From Leptolinea sp964397625 (GTDB taxonomy: Bacteria > Chloroflexota > Anaerolineae > Anaerolineales > Anaerolineaceae), in NCBI GenBank assembly GCA_964397625.1, contig CAYNJT010000040.1:1-28159 (forward strand): a DNA stretch of 28,159 nucleotides, given 5' to 3'. Within the stretch, counting starts at the first letter, position 1, and the number at the start of each line of letters is the position of its first letter. The position numbers were made by a program, and so were the translations under genes. Of the stretch, positions 16,316 to 24,555 are shown piece after piece. Below the pieces are notes generated by a model. The model did no database searches, was not told where the DNA came from, and saw nothing but the letters and a program-made list of their open reading frames with translations.

Positions 16316-16932
16316 AGACGCCTCTGACCACCCTGGTTGCCATACTATGCGGTTTGATTGTATTATTGGCCTATTTCCTTCCAGTAGCGCCTGTACAGAA
16401 CGTCAGCCGTTTGATCATAAACTGGGCAGTGTCGATTTCCGGTGTGGCCATGCTTGTGGCTATCGCGTCTTTACTTTCAGCCCACTGGTTGAAGATCCGC
16501 CAGAAGAAAATGGCGGATCGCTATAGCATTCTGGTGATCTTTGGCTTTTTATTGACATTCCTGATTGGACTGGTTCTAGGCGGCCCAGGTAATACAGATT
16601 ACCAGAATGTGGTTACCCACATTCTTTTCCCGGTGGAGGCTGGATTGTTGGGCGCTCTGGCCATTGGATTGGTAGTCAGCGCGTTCCGGTTATATCGCGC
16701 CAACCGCGGCTGGATGACTGTTGTGTTTGGAATTTCCACCATCCTGTTTTTGCTATTGAACAGCGGTGTCTTCACCACCGGTCTGGATATCCCGCTGATC
16801 AAAAGTGCTCTTGGAGTGTTGCAGCGTCTGCCCGATGCCGGCGGTCGGGGTATTTTGATCGGTCTTGCTCTGGGGACGATTACCGCTGGATTGCGGATTA
16901 TTCTTGGAATCGACCGCCCGTATAAAAGCTGA
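16312..16932 (+). CDS. Polytopic membrane protein, unknown function
   Basis: The 206-residue protein has five or six hydrophobic helices: about 7-25, 36-59, 71-91, 106-126, 134-155 and 180-198. Short basic segments (KIRQKKMADR near 62-71 and FRLYRANRGW near 125) lie between them, suggesting cytoplasmic loops. I recognise no family motif and see no catalytic residues. Overlap with the preceding gene and a three-base gap to the next gene tie it to the cluster. Confidence 0.8.
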   Translation: MKTPLTTLVAILCGLIVLLAYFLPVAPVQNVSRLIINWAVSISGVAMLVAIASLLSAHWLKIRQKKMADRYSILVIFGFLLTFLIGLVLGGPGNTDYQNVVTHILFPVEAGLLGALAIGLVVSAFRLYRANRGWMTVVFGISTILFLLLNSGVFTTGLDIPLIKSALGVLQRLPDAGGRGILIGLALGTITAGLRIILGIDRPYKS

Positions 16933-16935
16933 TCT

Positions 16936-18873
16936 ATGAACGAGATCATTTGCCCTAAATGTGGTAGAGCCAATTCTCCGGAAGCAGAGGTTTGTGAAAG
17001 CTGCCTGACGCCATTGCCGAAGGAACCTGCCGGTGAAATGCCGGAGTGGTTGAAAAAGATTCGAGATAAAAGCCAGACTGAAAAGTCTAAGAATCCACCA
17101 CTGGGAGAATTTGGTGAGGCGGAAGAGCGTCCTTTCGGGGAAGATGTCACCCCGGGTGACATCCCAGACTGGTTGAAAGAACTTCAAAAACTCGAACCGC
17201 CCAAACCGAAAGAACCGCCGGAACCAACCAGTGACTGGATGACGCGCCTGCACGATGTATTGCCGGAATCAGATCGCCAGACCCTTCAATCAACCACCTA
17301 CTACTCTCAGGATGAACTGTTGGCCATGGCAGCGGCAGCCCGCAAGTTGGAACCGGCTGATATCGAACCGCCGGAAAAAGCCACCACCCGGCCACTGGAT
17401 GAGTTATCCGAATCCACTTCTGACGGTCAGACACCTGAACAGACATTCCAGCAGGAAGCTCAACCCTCGCCTGAGAATCTTATCCGCCCATTCCATGAAC
17501 CGGATGTGTTTTTGCCGGGTGAGGAAATAACGGATATTTCCACCAACACACCCAACCTGGCGAGCGAACCGCAATCCGGGGTACCATCGCAGCAACCGGT
17601 AGAAAACCCTGACGATTTTCCCTGGCAACCACCAGCCGCGACGCAGGATGCTGGAGTCATCCCGCCATTGGAGGCGACCAAAGACCAGTTTGACTCCATC
17701 GGATCGGCAAACCCACAGTCGCAGGAAGAACCTGCCCTGTATATGCCTCCTGAGTCTGAAGAGACTCCAGTAGTTAATAAAGCCGTTCCATTTGAACCTT
17801 TTACACCAGGCGGCAATGTTATTGCGGAAGAAGCGACCGAACCTGACAGCCTGGATCAACTGATCCCCGAAGGAATATTGCAGCCGCAGTACAGCCGTCC
17901 GGTGGAATATTCCGGCCGGTTGGAATTAAGTGAATCACAGAAAGCCAGCATTAATGTGTTGAAGAACATGCTGGTGGGAGAAATTCAACCACCGGCTTCG
18001 TCATCTTCCGGGAAAAAGAATGGACGGATATTTCGGTCAATTATCGGAATTCTGTTGTTGCTGGTGATGCTCATTCCTCTTGTCACCGGCTTCACCATAA
18101 CCGGCCAGCAGGCGCTTTTCTCGCCGGGGGTTGTGGCAATGCGAAAAGCGATCGTGGATCTGCCAGATAACGCATCCTTCCTGATCATCACCGATTATGA
18201 GCCCGCCTTTTCCAGCGAACTGAAGGCGGCTTCAACGGGTGTCCTTGACAGTCTGATGATGAAAAAGATGAACTTCACCATCCTGTCAACAATTCCCACT
18301 GGGCCAGCCCTGGCGCATGACTTGATCTCCTCTGTGCGATCCGGGCCGATGATGTACCAACCCGAAAAGATCGCTTATTTGGGTTATTTGCCGGGTGGAA
18401 CCACCGGCTTGCAAGACTTTATCCGTGGTCCAAGGCAGGCAATGCCGCTACTGGAAAACTCACACTATGCCTGGACGTATCCAGCCGCACAGGCAGTAAA
18501 TAAAATTCAGGATTACGCGGGGATTCTCGTGATCACCGAGAATACGGAAATTGGCAGGGCCTGGATCGAACAGTTGCACGGCAAAATTACGGGTATCCCT
18601 CTGCTAATGGTGGTTTCCGCGCAATCAGCGCCTCTCATGCGTCCGTACCTCGATTCTGACCAGTTGAGCGGTCTGATCGGAGGACGGATTGAAGGAGCTA
18701 TGTACGATCGCATCATGGAATTTCCTCCAAGGTCCACGGCTGTGACCGCCGCCTACCAGGCCGGAATGCTTCTGGCTGCCGGATTGGTGTTGCTGGGAGG
18801 TTTATTTGGATTATTCCGCGGCCTTTTCAGCCGCCGCTCCACATCAACTTCGGAGGACTGGCATGTCGGCTGA
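16936..18873 (+). CDS. Zinc-ribbon membrane protein with repeated W-L motifs and outer domain
   Basis: The 645-residue protein starts with a zinc ribbon (CPKCGRANSPEAEVCESC; Cys 6, 9, 20, 23). Three tryptophan motifs follow: EMPEWLKKI (near 34-42), DIPDWLKEL (near 75-83) and TSDWMTRLH (near 98-106). A long Pro/Glu/Gln-rich, probably disordered stretch runs to about residue 335. One membrane helix is at about 366-389 and a second at about 610-632, enclosing an outer domain of ~220 residues with SFLIITDYEPAFSSELKAAS and AGILVITENTEIGRAWIEQL. That domain alternates strands and helices like a periplasmic-binding or receptor-type fold, but I cannot assign it. The zinc ribbon and W motifs would face the cytoplasm. 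Confidence 0.8.
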   Translation: MNEIICPKCGRANSPEAEVCESCLTPLPKEPAGEMPEWLKKIRDKSQTEKSKNPPLGEFGEAEERPFGEDVTPGDIPDWLKELQKLEPPKPKEPPEPTSDWMTRLHDVLPESDRQTLQSTTYYSQDELLAMAAAARKLEPADIEPPEKATTRPLDELSESTSDGQTPEQTFQQEAQPSPENLIRPFHEPDVFLPGEEITDISTNTPNLASEPQSGVPSQQPVENPDDFPWQPPAATQDAGVIPPLEATKDQFDSIGSANPQSQEEPALYMPPESEETPVVNKAVPFEPFTPGGNVIAEEATEPDSLDQLIPEGILQPQYSRPVEYSGRLELSESQKASINVLKNMLVGEIQPPASSSSGKKNGRIFRSIIGILLLLVMLIPLVTGFTITGQQALFSPGVVAMRKAIVDLPDNASFLIITDYEPAFSSELKAASTGVLDSLMMKKMNFTILSTIPTGPALAHDLISSVRSGPMMYQPEKIAYLGYLPGGTTGLQDFIRGPRQAMPLLENSHYAWTYPAAQAVNKIQDYAGILVITENTEIGRAWIEQLHGKITGIPLLMVVSAQSAPLMRPYLDSDQLSGLIGGRIEGAMYDRIMEFPPRSTAVTAAYQAGMLLAAGLVLLGGLFGLFRGLFSRRSTSTSEDWHVG

Positions 18874-19537
18874 ATCCATCTGGACAACCACGGCATTCAT
18901 CCTGACCGCCGGTGTCATTATCTCTTACCTGATTGGTGAAAAGTATCCACCATTCAGAGTGATCTCATACCTTTTTATCGGTGTGGCAGCCGGTTACGCG
19001 GCGACTGTGGTTATTTTCCAGGTGATCTATCCCCGGCTGGTCATTCCGTTTCTATACCCCTCTTTTGGATATTCGCAAATAGAAGCAATCGTCCCACTCA
19101 TTCTGGCATTTCTGCTGTTATTCAAAGCTATTCCAAGGCTTTCCAAAGTGGGGAATGTGGCTACCGGTGTGATGGTTGGGGCGGCAGCCGGTGTCATCAT
19201 CGGCGGCGCGATCCTGGGTACGGTTTTTACACAGGCAAAAGCGGCAGTCATGCTCTTTTCTCCTGAAGCTAACACCCAATCGGGACAAATTGTGGATGCC
19301 CTCTTTATGTTGATCGGCACGATTTCCACCCTGGCTTATTTCCAATTTGGCGGCATCCGGAGACCGGGTAAACCAGTTGATCGACCAAAAGCCACAAAAT
19401 TCCTCGCCGGTCTGGGTAAATTCTTCATTGCCATCACGCTCGGCGCCTTGTTCGCCGGAGTTATCTCGGCGACTATGGCTGTGCTGGCTGAACGATTGGG
19501 TTTTATTGTTCAGGTCATACAAACTTGGGTGCGTTGA
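18863..19537 (+). CDS. Polytopic membrane protein, unknown function
   Basis: The 224-residue protein has about six membrane helices, including 7-23, 30-53, 76-90, a Gly/Ala-rich helix VATGVMVGAAAGVIIGGAIL near 98-117, 140-158 and 186-210. The ATG at 18863 has CGGAGGA in front and overlaps the end of the zinc-ribbon gene by 11 bases, so translation is probably coupled. The frame stays open upstream only within that gene. No recognised motif. A three-base gap separates it from the ATPase gene. Confidence 0.8.
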   Translation: MSAESIWTTTAFILTAGVIISYLIGEKYPPFRVISYLFIGVAAGYAATVVIFQVIYPRLVIPFLYPSFGYSQIEAIVPLILAFLLLFKAIPRLSKVGNVATGVMVGAAAGVIIGGAILGTVFTQAKAAVMLFSPEANTQSGQIVDALFMLIGTISTLAYFQFGGIRRPGKPVDRPKATKFLAGLGKFFIAITLGALFAGVISATMAVLAERLGFIVQVIQTWVR

Positions 19538-19540
19538 GCC

Positions 19541-21268
19541 ATGACAACAGAACCTGGTGACATTGAGTCCGTTCTGGCTGTTGACATTGGATCGGTCAAC
19601 ACTCGTGCTATTCTGTTCGATCTTGTTGGTTCATCCTACCGCATGCTATCAGCGGGGAACGTGCCCAGTACGCACCTGCCTCCCATAGGTGATGTCCAGG
19701 AAGGTGTCATCGCGGCTGTTCATCAGGTGGAGGAAATCACCGGTAAAACCTTACTGGACTCGAACCATCATCTGATCATCCCTGCCTCGCCTGAAGGTGC
19801 GGGAGTGGACAACCTGGTAATAAGCAGCTCGGCCGGAGTGGAAGTTCGGATTGTCACCATCGGATTGCTCGACGAGTATTCTCTGGCTCAGGTGGAAACA
19901 CTGGTTGGGGGAAGTTACGCCCGGGTGGTCGATCGTTTCACGCTTGGAGATAAACGGAAACCCGAACAGCGGCTGAACGCTTTTCTGGATTCAAATCCCG
20001 ATCTTGTTTTGATGGCAGGCGGAACAAATCGGGGAGCGACGCGCGCCGTTCTGCGCATGGCTGATCAATTACGGCTGGCTCTTCAGGCATGCAATCCAGA
20101 GAAACGGCCGGAAGTAATTTTTGCCGGAAATGCCATGCTCAAAGACCGGATTAAAGAGATGCTGGAGAACCTTACATCTGTCTATCAGGCATCCAATGTG
20201 CTGCCCTTCGCGGAAAGTGTAGACACGGGAGCGGCGGAAGAGACATTGATCCAGGTCCTTAATCACATTCGCGCCAAACGATTGAACGGTTTTGGCGACC
20301 TTGAACGGATCAGCGGTGTTTCAATTCTTCCCAGCGCCAGCGCGGAAGGGCGGGTGGTCCGTTTTCAAAGCCTGCAACAATCTTCGGAAAAGACGGTGCT
20401 GGGCATTAATGTTGGATCAGCGGCTTCGCATTTCATCACGGCAATCGCGGGTGACATTAAGACGAATGTGTTTCGTGGATTGGGCATTGGCCACGCTGCG
20501 GCGGAAACTCTCACCCGGTTGGGGGTGGAGGCCATCCTTCCCTGGCTGTCAATCGATATTCCCCAGGGGAATGTGCGCGATTACCTGTGGCAAAAATCAC
20601 TTTTCCCGGCAGGTTTGCCGATGGATGAGGAAACTCTGGAAATCGAACAGGCTGCTGCCAGAGTCATTCTGGCAGAAATGAAGCGGTCATATTTTGGCCT
20701 GCCAAATGCCTTTTTACAGGGATTTGAACCAATATTGGTCAGCGGTGCCGTGCTGGCCCAGGCTCCAACGCTTCAACAAACTCTGCTGATGGTGCTGGAT
20801 GGTCTTCAACCTGCCGGAGCGACCACAATTTTATGTGACCGGTTCGGTGTTCTTTCCGCGCTGGGCGCTTGCGCGCCAATAAGCCCTCCATTGGTGGTCC
20901 AGGTTTTGGAAACCGGTGTTTTGACCAACCTTGGGACTGTATTATGTCCAATCGCCCGGGCAAGAGTGGGAGAGGTCATCCTACGTATTAAGTTGCAGGA
21001 AGAAGACGGACTTGAAAAAAGTTTTGAAGTCCGTAAAGGCGAAATTGTCCGCCTGCCGCTCGGGTTGAATAAATCCGCGCGCCTGTCCATTAAAGCACTC
21101 AAGCACCTGGATGGTTTTCAAGGATTGCGAAATCTCAAGGTGGTTGGCGGAGAACTCGGCGTCATCGTTGACGCCCGCAGCCGGCCCATCCGCCATCCAT
21201 CAGATGAGGGGATGAATCGCGACCTTATGAAAAAATGGAAGGATTCCCTTAAGGAGTGTCTTACCTGA
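19541..21268 (+). CDS. MutL/GlmL-type ASKHA ATPase with extra C-terminal domain
   Basis: The 575-residue protein belongs to the MutL/GlmL family of actin/Hsp70-fold ATPases, known as reactivation or chaperone partners of glutamate and ornithine mutases. The phosphate-1 loop is AVDIGSVNTRAILFDL (13-28), LVLMAGGTNRGATRAVLRMA follows at 155-174, phosphate-2 is GINVGSAASHF (288-298), and the adenosine segment is ILVSGAVLAQAP (398-409). The usual core ends near 455. About 120 further residues, mainly beta-strand in character (VGEVILRIKL, FEVRKGEIVRLPLG, LKVVGGELGVIVDAR), form an extension. No cobalamin-dependent mutase gene is nearby, so a mutase role is doubtful. It overlaps the next gene by one base (TGATG). 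Confidence 0.88.
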   Translation: MTTEPGDIESVLAVDIGSVNTRAILFDLVGSSYRMLSAGNVPSTHLPPIGDVQEGVIAAVHQVEEITGKTLLDSNHHLIIPASPEGAGVDNLVISSSAGVEVRIVTIGLLDEYSLAQVETLVGGSYARVVDRFTLGDKRKPEQRLNAFLDSNPDLVLMAGGTNRGATRAVLRMADQLRLALQACNPEKRPEVIFAGNAMLKDRIKEMLENLTSVYQASNVLPFAESVDTGAAEETLIQVLNHIRAKRLNGFGDLERISGVSILPSASAEGRVVRFQSLQQSSEKTVLGINVGSAASHFITAIAGDIKTNVFRGLGIGHAAAETLTRLGVEAILPWLSIDIPQGNVRDYLWQKSLFPAGLPMDEETLEIEQAAARVILAEMKRSYFGLPNAFLQGFEPILVSGAVLAQAPTLQQTLLMVLDGLQPAGATTILCDRFGVLSALGACAPISPPLVVQVLETGVLTNLGTVLCPIARARVGEVILRIKLQEEDGLEKSFEVRKGEIVRLPLGLNKSARLSIKALKHLDGFQGLRNLKVVGGELGVIVDARSRPIRHPSDEGMNRDLMKKWKDSLKECLT

Positions 21269-22317
21269 TGCAAGCATCTGTGATCCATTACCTTAAGCAA
21301 ACAAATATTCGCCGCACGCGGCTGCTGCCTGCACCCGGCCGGGTGATGGTCTCACCAGGACAGCGGGTTTCGGCAAACGATACGATAGCCGAAGTGCCGA
21401 ACTCCACGGGCCATTTCTTTTTGGACGTACGTTCCATTTTGAAAGTAGACACACAAACAGCAGAAGAGTTAATCCAAAGGAAAAAGGGAGAACGCCTGGC
21501 AAAAGGGGATATTTTGGCGGAAACCGGGGGTACCTTCTCGAGAGTTGTACGGGTACCGGTGGATTGCCAGATCACAGAGATTAATGCCGGTGTGGTGATT
21601 ATGGAAACCCGGGGAGAATCTGTGATGATCAAAGCCGGGCTGCCAGGCTTTGTTAAGGATCTGCAGGGTGATTTGGGTGTGATCATCGAATCGGGCGGAG
21701 CCCTTGTTCAAGGGGTATGGGGCAATAATAAGACAGACGAGGGTAGTGTGGTTGTCTTGTGCGACACGGCCGACCAGGAACTGACCACCCGGCAACTGGA
21801 GGCAAGCGCGAAGGGATCGGTGGCTGTGGGTGGTTTCTGTGCTTCCGGTGAGGTGATCAGGCTGGCAGCAGAAATGGAATTGCGCGGTCTGATCCTTTCC
21901 AGCATTAACCCGGAACTGCTGCCTCTGATTGACAATTTAAGCTTTCCGGTTATGCTGATAGAGGGTTTTGGAAAAATACCCATGAACCCGGCAGCGTTCG
22001 CCATATTTCATGACCTTGAGAAACATGATGCGGCAGTCCACGCGCGGCAATGGGATCCTGTATCCGGCGAACGCCCTGAAGTTCTGTTCCCTTCGCAGAA
22101 CCAGGCATTGCAACCCCCTGAAGTGGATGAATTCGCCGTTGGGCAGAACGTGCATGTCAAACTACCACCCTATGCCGGTGAAGTTGGCACGATTCTTGGA
22201 CTGATTCAAGGACTGACAAATCTTCCCAATGGGCTGCGCGCGCCGGCTGCGGAGCTGCGCAAACAAAATGGTGAAAAAATCACGGTACCGCTGGCAAATC
22301 TGGAATTGATTATCTAG
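21268..22317 (+). CDS. Barrel-sandwich/KOW-like protein paired with the MutL-like ATPase
   Basis: The 349-residue protein begins with IRRTRLLPAPGRVMVSPGQRVSANDTIAEV, a barrel-sandwich-hybrid-like pattern (a turn of the type xPGQRVxxxDxIAEV seen in biotinyl/lipoyl-like folds), but without a modified Lys. A second half has GDLGVIIESGGALVQGVWGNN and later GFCASGEVIRLAAEMELRGLIL with SFPVMLIEGFGKIPM. The C-terminus, VGQNVHVKLPPYAGEVGTILGL, looks like a KOW/SH3-type barrel. The start is the ATG at 21268, which overlaps the ATPase stop by one base and has AAGGAG 11 bases upstream; the GTG at 21256 would sit inside that site. No transmembrane helix is seen. The function is unknown. Confidence 0.78.
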   Translation: MQASVIHYLKQTNIRRTRLLPAPGRVMVSPGQRVSANDTIAEVPNSTGHFFLDVRSILKVDTQTAEELIQRKKGERLAKGDILAETGGTFSRVVRVPVDCQITEINAGVVIMETRGESVMIKAGLPGFVKDLQGDLGVIIESGGALVQGVWGNNKTDEGSVVVLCDTADQELTTRQLEASAKGSVAVGGFCASGEVIRLAAEMELRGLILSSINPELLPLIDNLSFPVMLIEGFGKIPMNPAAFAIFHDLEKHDAAVHARQWDPVSGERPEVLFPSQNQALQPPEVDEFAVGQNVHVKLPPYAGEVGTILGLIQGLTNLPNGLRAPAAELRKQNGEKITVPLANLELII

Positions 22318-22350
22318 GGATTGCCCACCCGGATACCAGGAGTTGAAAAT

Positions 22351-22974
22351 ATGTCATACCCTGAAAATCAGAACCAATATCAAGATTTCGACGAATACGA
22401 AGGTGACGATCTCTCCGGCGGTCAGGATCCCAAACCCAGCAACCGGACGTTTTTCATCTCCTTCGGGCTGATCGCGGTTATCTTTGCCTTAACATTGGCC
22501 GCATTGGCCTTTGTAATATTTTATGTGTTGCCGCAATCACGTGAAAAACGGGAAGCCCAGAATATTCAAATTTTTGCCGCCAATACTGCGACAGCCCTGG
22601 CTGCCACACAACTCTCGGAAAGCCTGGCCATGGCCGCGGCACAGGCGGAGCAGGCCACCGCCACCATCGCGCCCACATTCACCCAGTTGGCTCCAGCCAC
22701 GCCAACACCAGAATTGGAAGAACTAAGCATCGCGCCGGTGGAAGAAGTGACCGCGGAGCCTCAAGGTCAGGGTGGAGGGATGGATGCGCGAACAGCCACG
22801 CTGGCCGCGTTACAAACCCAGGCAGCACTTGCCCGGTTGACTGCCGAAGCAGACGGTGCTGGCGCGTTGCCGGAAACCGGTATTATGGATGGGGTTGGTT
22901 TGCCGGGATTGGCGGGATTGACAGTGGTTTTGGGTCTCGTGATCTTCGCATCCCGAAAATTACGCTCATCGTAG
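22351..22974 (+). CDS. LPETG-containing membrane protein, possible sortase substrate
   Basis: The 207-residue protein has an acidic N-terminal region (DFDEYEGDDLSGG), a membrane helix at about 37-62, an Ala/Thr/Gln-rich helical part, a short Thr/Pro linker (FTQLAPATPTPELEEL), and then LPETG followed by a Gly-rich hydrophobic helix and the basic tail SRKLRSS. This C-terminus has the form of a sortase signal. The N-terminal helix is not a standard cleavable signal peptide, because about 36 polar residues precede it, so the protein may instead stay anchored at both ends. AGGAG lies eight bases before the ATG at 22351. It is the last gene of the cluster, followed by a strong terminator. Confidence 0.8.
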   Translation: MSYPENQNQYQDFDEYEGDDLSGGQDPKPSNRTFFISFGLIAVIFALTLAALAFVIFYVLPQSREKREAQNIQIFAANTATALAATQLSESLAMAAAQAEQATATIAPTFTQLAPATPTPELEELSIAPVEEVTAEPQGQGGGMDARTATLAALQTQAALARLTAEADGAGALPETGIMDGVGLPGLAGLTVVLGLVIFASRKLRSS

Positions 22975-23003
22975 TCAATTCAGCCTGCATTGAAGAGTTA
23001 AAC

Positions 23004-23040
23004 AAAGATCGGGATGACTGACATCAATCCCGATCTTTTT
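23004..23040. terminator. Bidirectional rho-independent terminator
   Basis: A perfect 12-pair stem (AAAGATCGGGAT / ATCCCGATCTTT) with an 11-base loop lies between two convergent genes. On the plus strand it ends in five T; on the minus strand it ends in CTTTGTTT. It can end both the envelope cluster and the phosphohexomutase message. Confidence 0.9.
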
Positions 23041-23060
23041 CTTGTTATGTCTGGTACTTT

Positions 23061-24521
23061 CTAGCAGACGCCGGCAGCAATCTGTTCGCCGAAATCAAGC
23101 AGGGCTTTTACCATTTCAAGTGAGCGGCCTTCGGCATACACGCGAAGCACCGGCTCCGTGCCGGAAGGTCTGATGAGCAGCCAGGAGTCATCCGCCATGA
23201 TGTATTTCACGCCATCCAGCGCGGCGACTTCCTTGACCGATTCCCCGCCGATTTTAGCCGGAGCATCATTGATTAATTGGGAGGTCATCTGGGCTTTGGC
23301 AACCGGCCGTTTAAGGCGCAGGTCAGTGCGTTCGTAGAACGCCGGCCCCACCTTTTTTAACAGGTCTTCGACCAGTTCATACAGCGTGACACCGGAATCA
23401 GACACGATTTCAAGGAGCAGGAGCCCCATGAGAATGCCGTCACCCTCGGGAATGTGCCCCTTGAAGGAAATACCGCCGGATTCCTCCCCCCCGATGAGCA
23501 CTTCTTCCTGCATCATGATATCCGCGATGTGATTGAACCCCACCGGTGTTTCATGAACTTTGATCCCATACTGGTTGGCCAACCTATCGATCATGCGGGT
23601 GGTGGATACGGTGCGGACGACGGACCCGGTCCAACCGCGCTTTTCGTGAAGGTATTGCAGCGATAACGCCATAATCTTGTGGGGATCGACAAAATTGCCG
23701 CGTTCGTCCATCGCGCCGATTCGGTCGGCATCACCATCTGTGGCCAGACCGAAGTTTCCCAGGTGCGTGCCGATAGCGCCCGCCAGCGGTCCCAAAAATT
23801 TGCCAATGGGTTCAGGGTGGACGCCGCCAAATCCGGGATTCATCTCGCCGCGGATTTCGGTGACTTCACAGCCGGTACCCTGCAGGATGCCTTTGATGAT
23901 GCCTCGACCGGCACCGTACATCGAATCGACCACGATACGCTGCGGGTTACTGGCGATTTTGTCAAAATCGATCAATGTGCGCAGGTGGTCGTTGTAGGTC
24001 GGGATAGGGTTGAATCGCTGGATCAATTTGGCGTCAATCGCCTTGTCAAAATCCATCAGGTTTGGTCCTCTACCCTGGTTTTCGTTATCGTTCAGATAGA
24101 CTTCAACCCGGCGGCACTGTTCAGGCAGTGCGGATCCGCCGTAGGCGGATTTCAATTTCACACCGTTGTAGCGTGGCGCGTTGTGTGAGGCAGTGATCAT
24201 TACACCGCCCATGGCGTTTAAATTGCGCACGGCATACGAGATGGCAGGAGTGGGGGCGTCAGCGTTGGTCAGGTAAACCGTAAAACCATTGGCAGCCAGC
24301 ACACGGGCCACTTCCGCGGCGAAACGGTCGCTCAGGAAACGAGTGTCGAATCCAACCACAAGTTTTTTGGGATCAGGGGTGACATGCACCACCGTGCCAT
24401 TGTTCCAGGCGTCTGACGCGATGGCGTCTGCGATAGCCTGGGTTACCTGTCGAAGATTGGCAAAAGTGAAGGTGTCGGAGATAACCGCACGCCAGCCGTC
24501 AGTGCCGAAATGGATCGTCAT
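23061..24521 (-). CDS. Phosphoglucomutase/phosphomannomutase family protein
   Basis: The 486-residue enzyme belongs to the alpha-D-phosphohexomutase superfamily, moving phosphate between C1 and C6 of hexose phosphates. Motifs are FGTDGWRAVI at residues 5-14, the phosphoserine loop VMITASHNAPRYNG with Ser112, the metal loop TDGDADRIG near 257-265, the sugar-binding loop GGEESGGIS near 345, and the phosphate-binding loop RPSGTEPVLRVYAEG near 456. The residue after TASHN is Ala instead of the more usual Pro. Whether glucose, mannose or glucosamine phosphate is preferred cannot be decided. AGGAG precedes the ATG. It probably supplies sugar phosphates for envelope glycans. Confidence 0.93.
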   Translation of the reverse strand: MTIHFGTDGWRAVISDTFTFANLRQVTQAIADAIASDAWNNGTVVHVTPDPKKLVVGFDTRFLSDRFAAEVARVLAANGFTVYLTNADAPTPAISYAVRNLNAMGGVMITASHNAPRYNGVKLKSAYGGSALPEQCRRVEVYLNDNENQGRGPNLMDFDKAIDAKLIQRFNPIPTYNDHLRTLIDFDKIASNPQRIVVDSMYGAGRGIIKGILQGTGCEVTEIRGEMNPGFGGVHPEPIGKFLGPLAGAIGTHLGNFGLATDGDADRIGAMDERGNFVDPHKIMALSLQYLHEKRGWTGSVVRTVSTTRMIDRLANQYGIKVHETPVGFNHIADIMMQEEVLIGGEESGGISFKGHIPEGDGILMGLLLLEIVSDSGVTLYELVEDLLKKVGPAFYERTDLRLKRPVAKAQMTSQLINDAPAKIGGESVKEVAALDGVKYIMADDSWLLIRPSGTEPVLRVYAEGRSLEMVKALLDFGEQIAAGVC

Positions 24522-24555
24522 AAAGTCTTGCTCCTAAATTTTAAAATAATTACCG

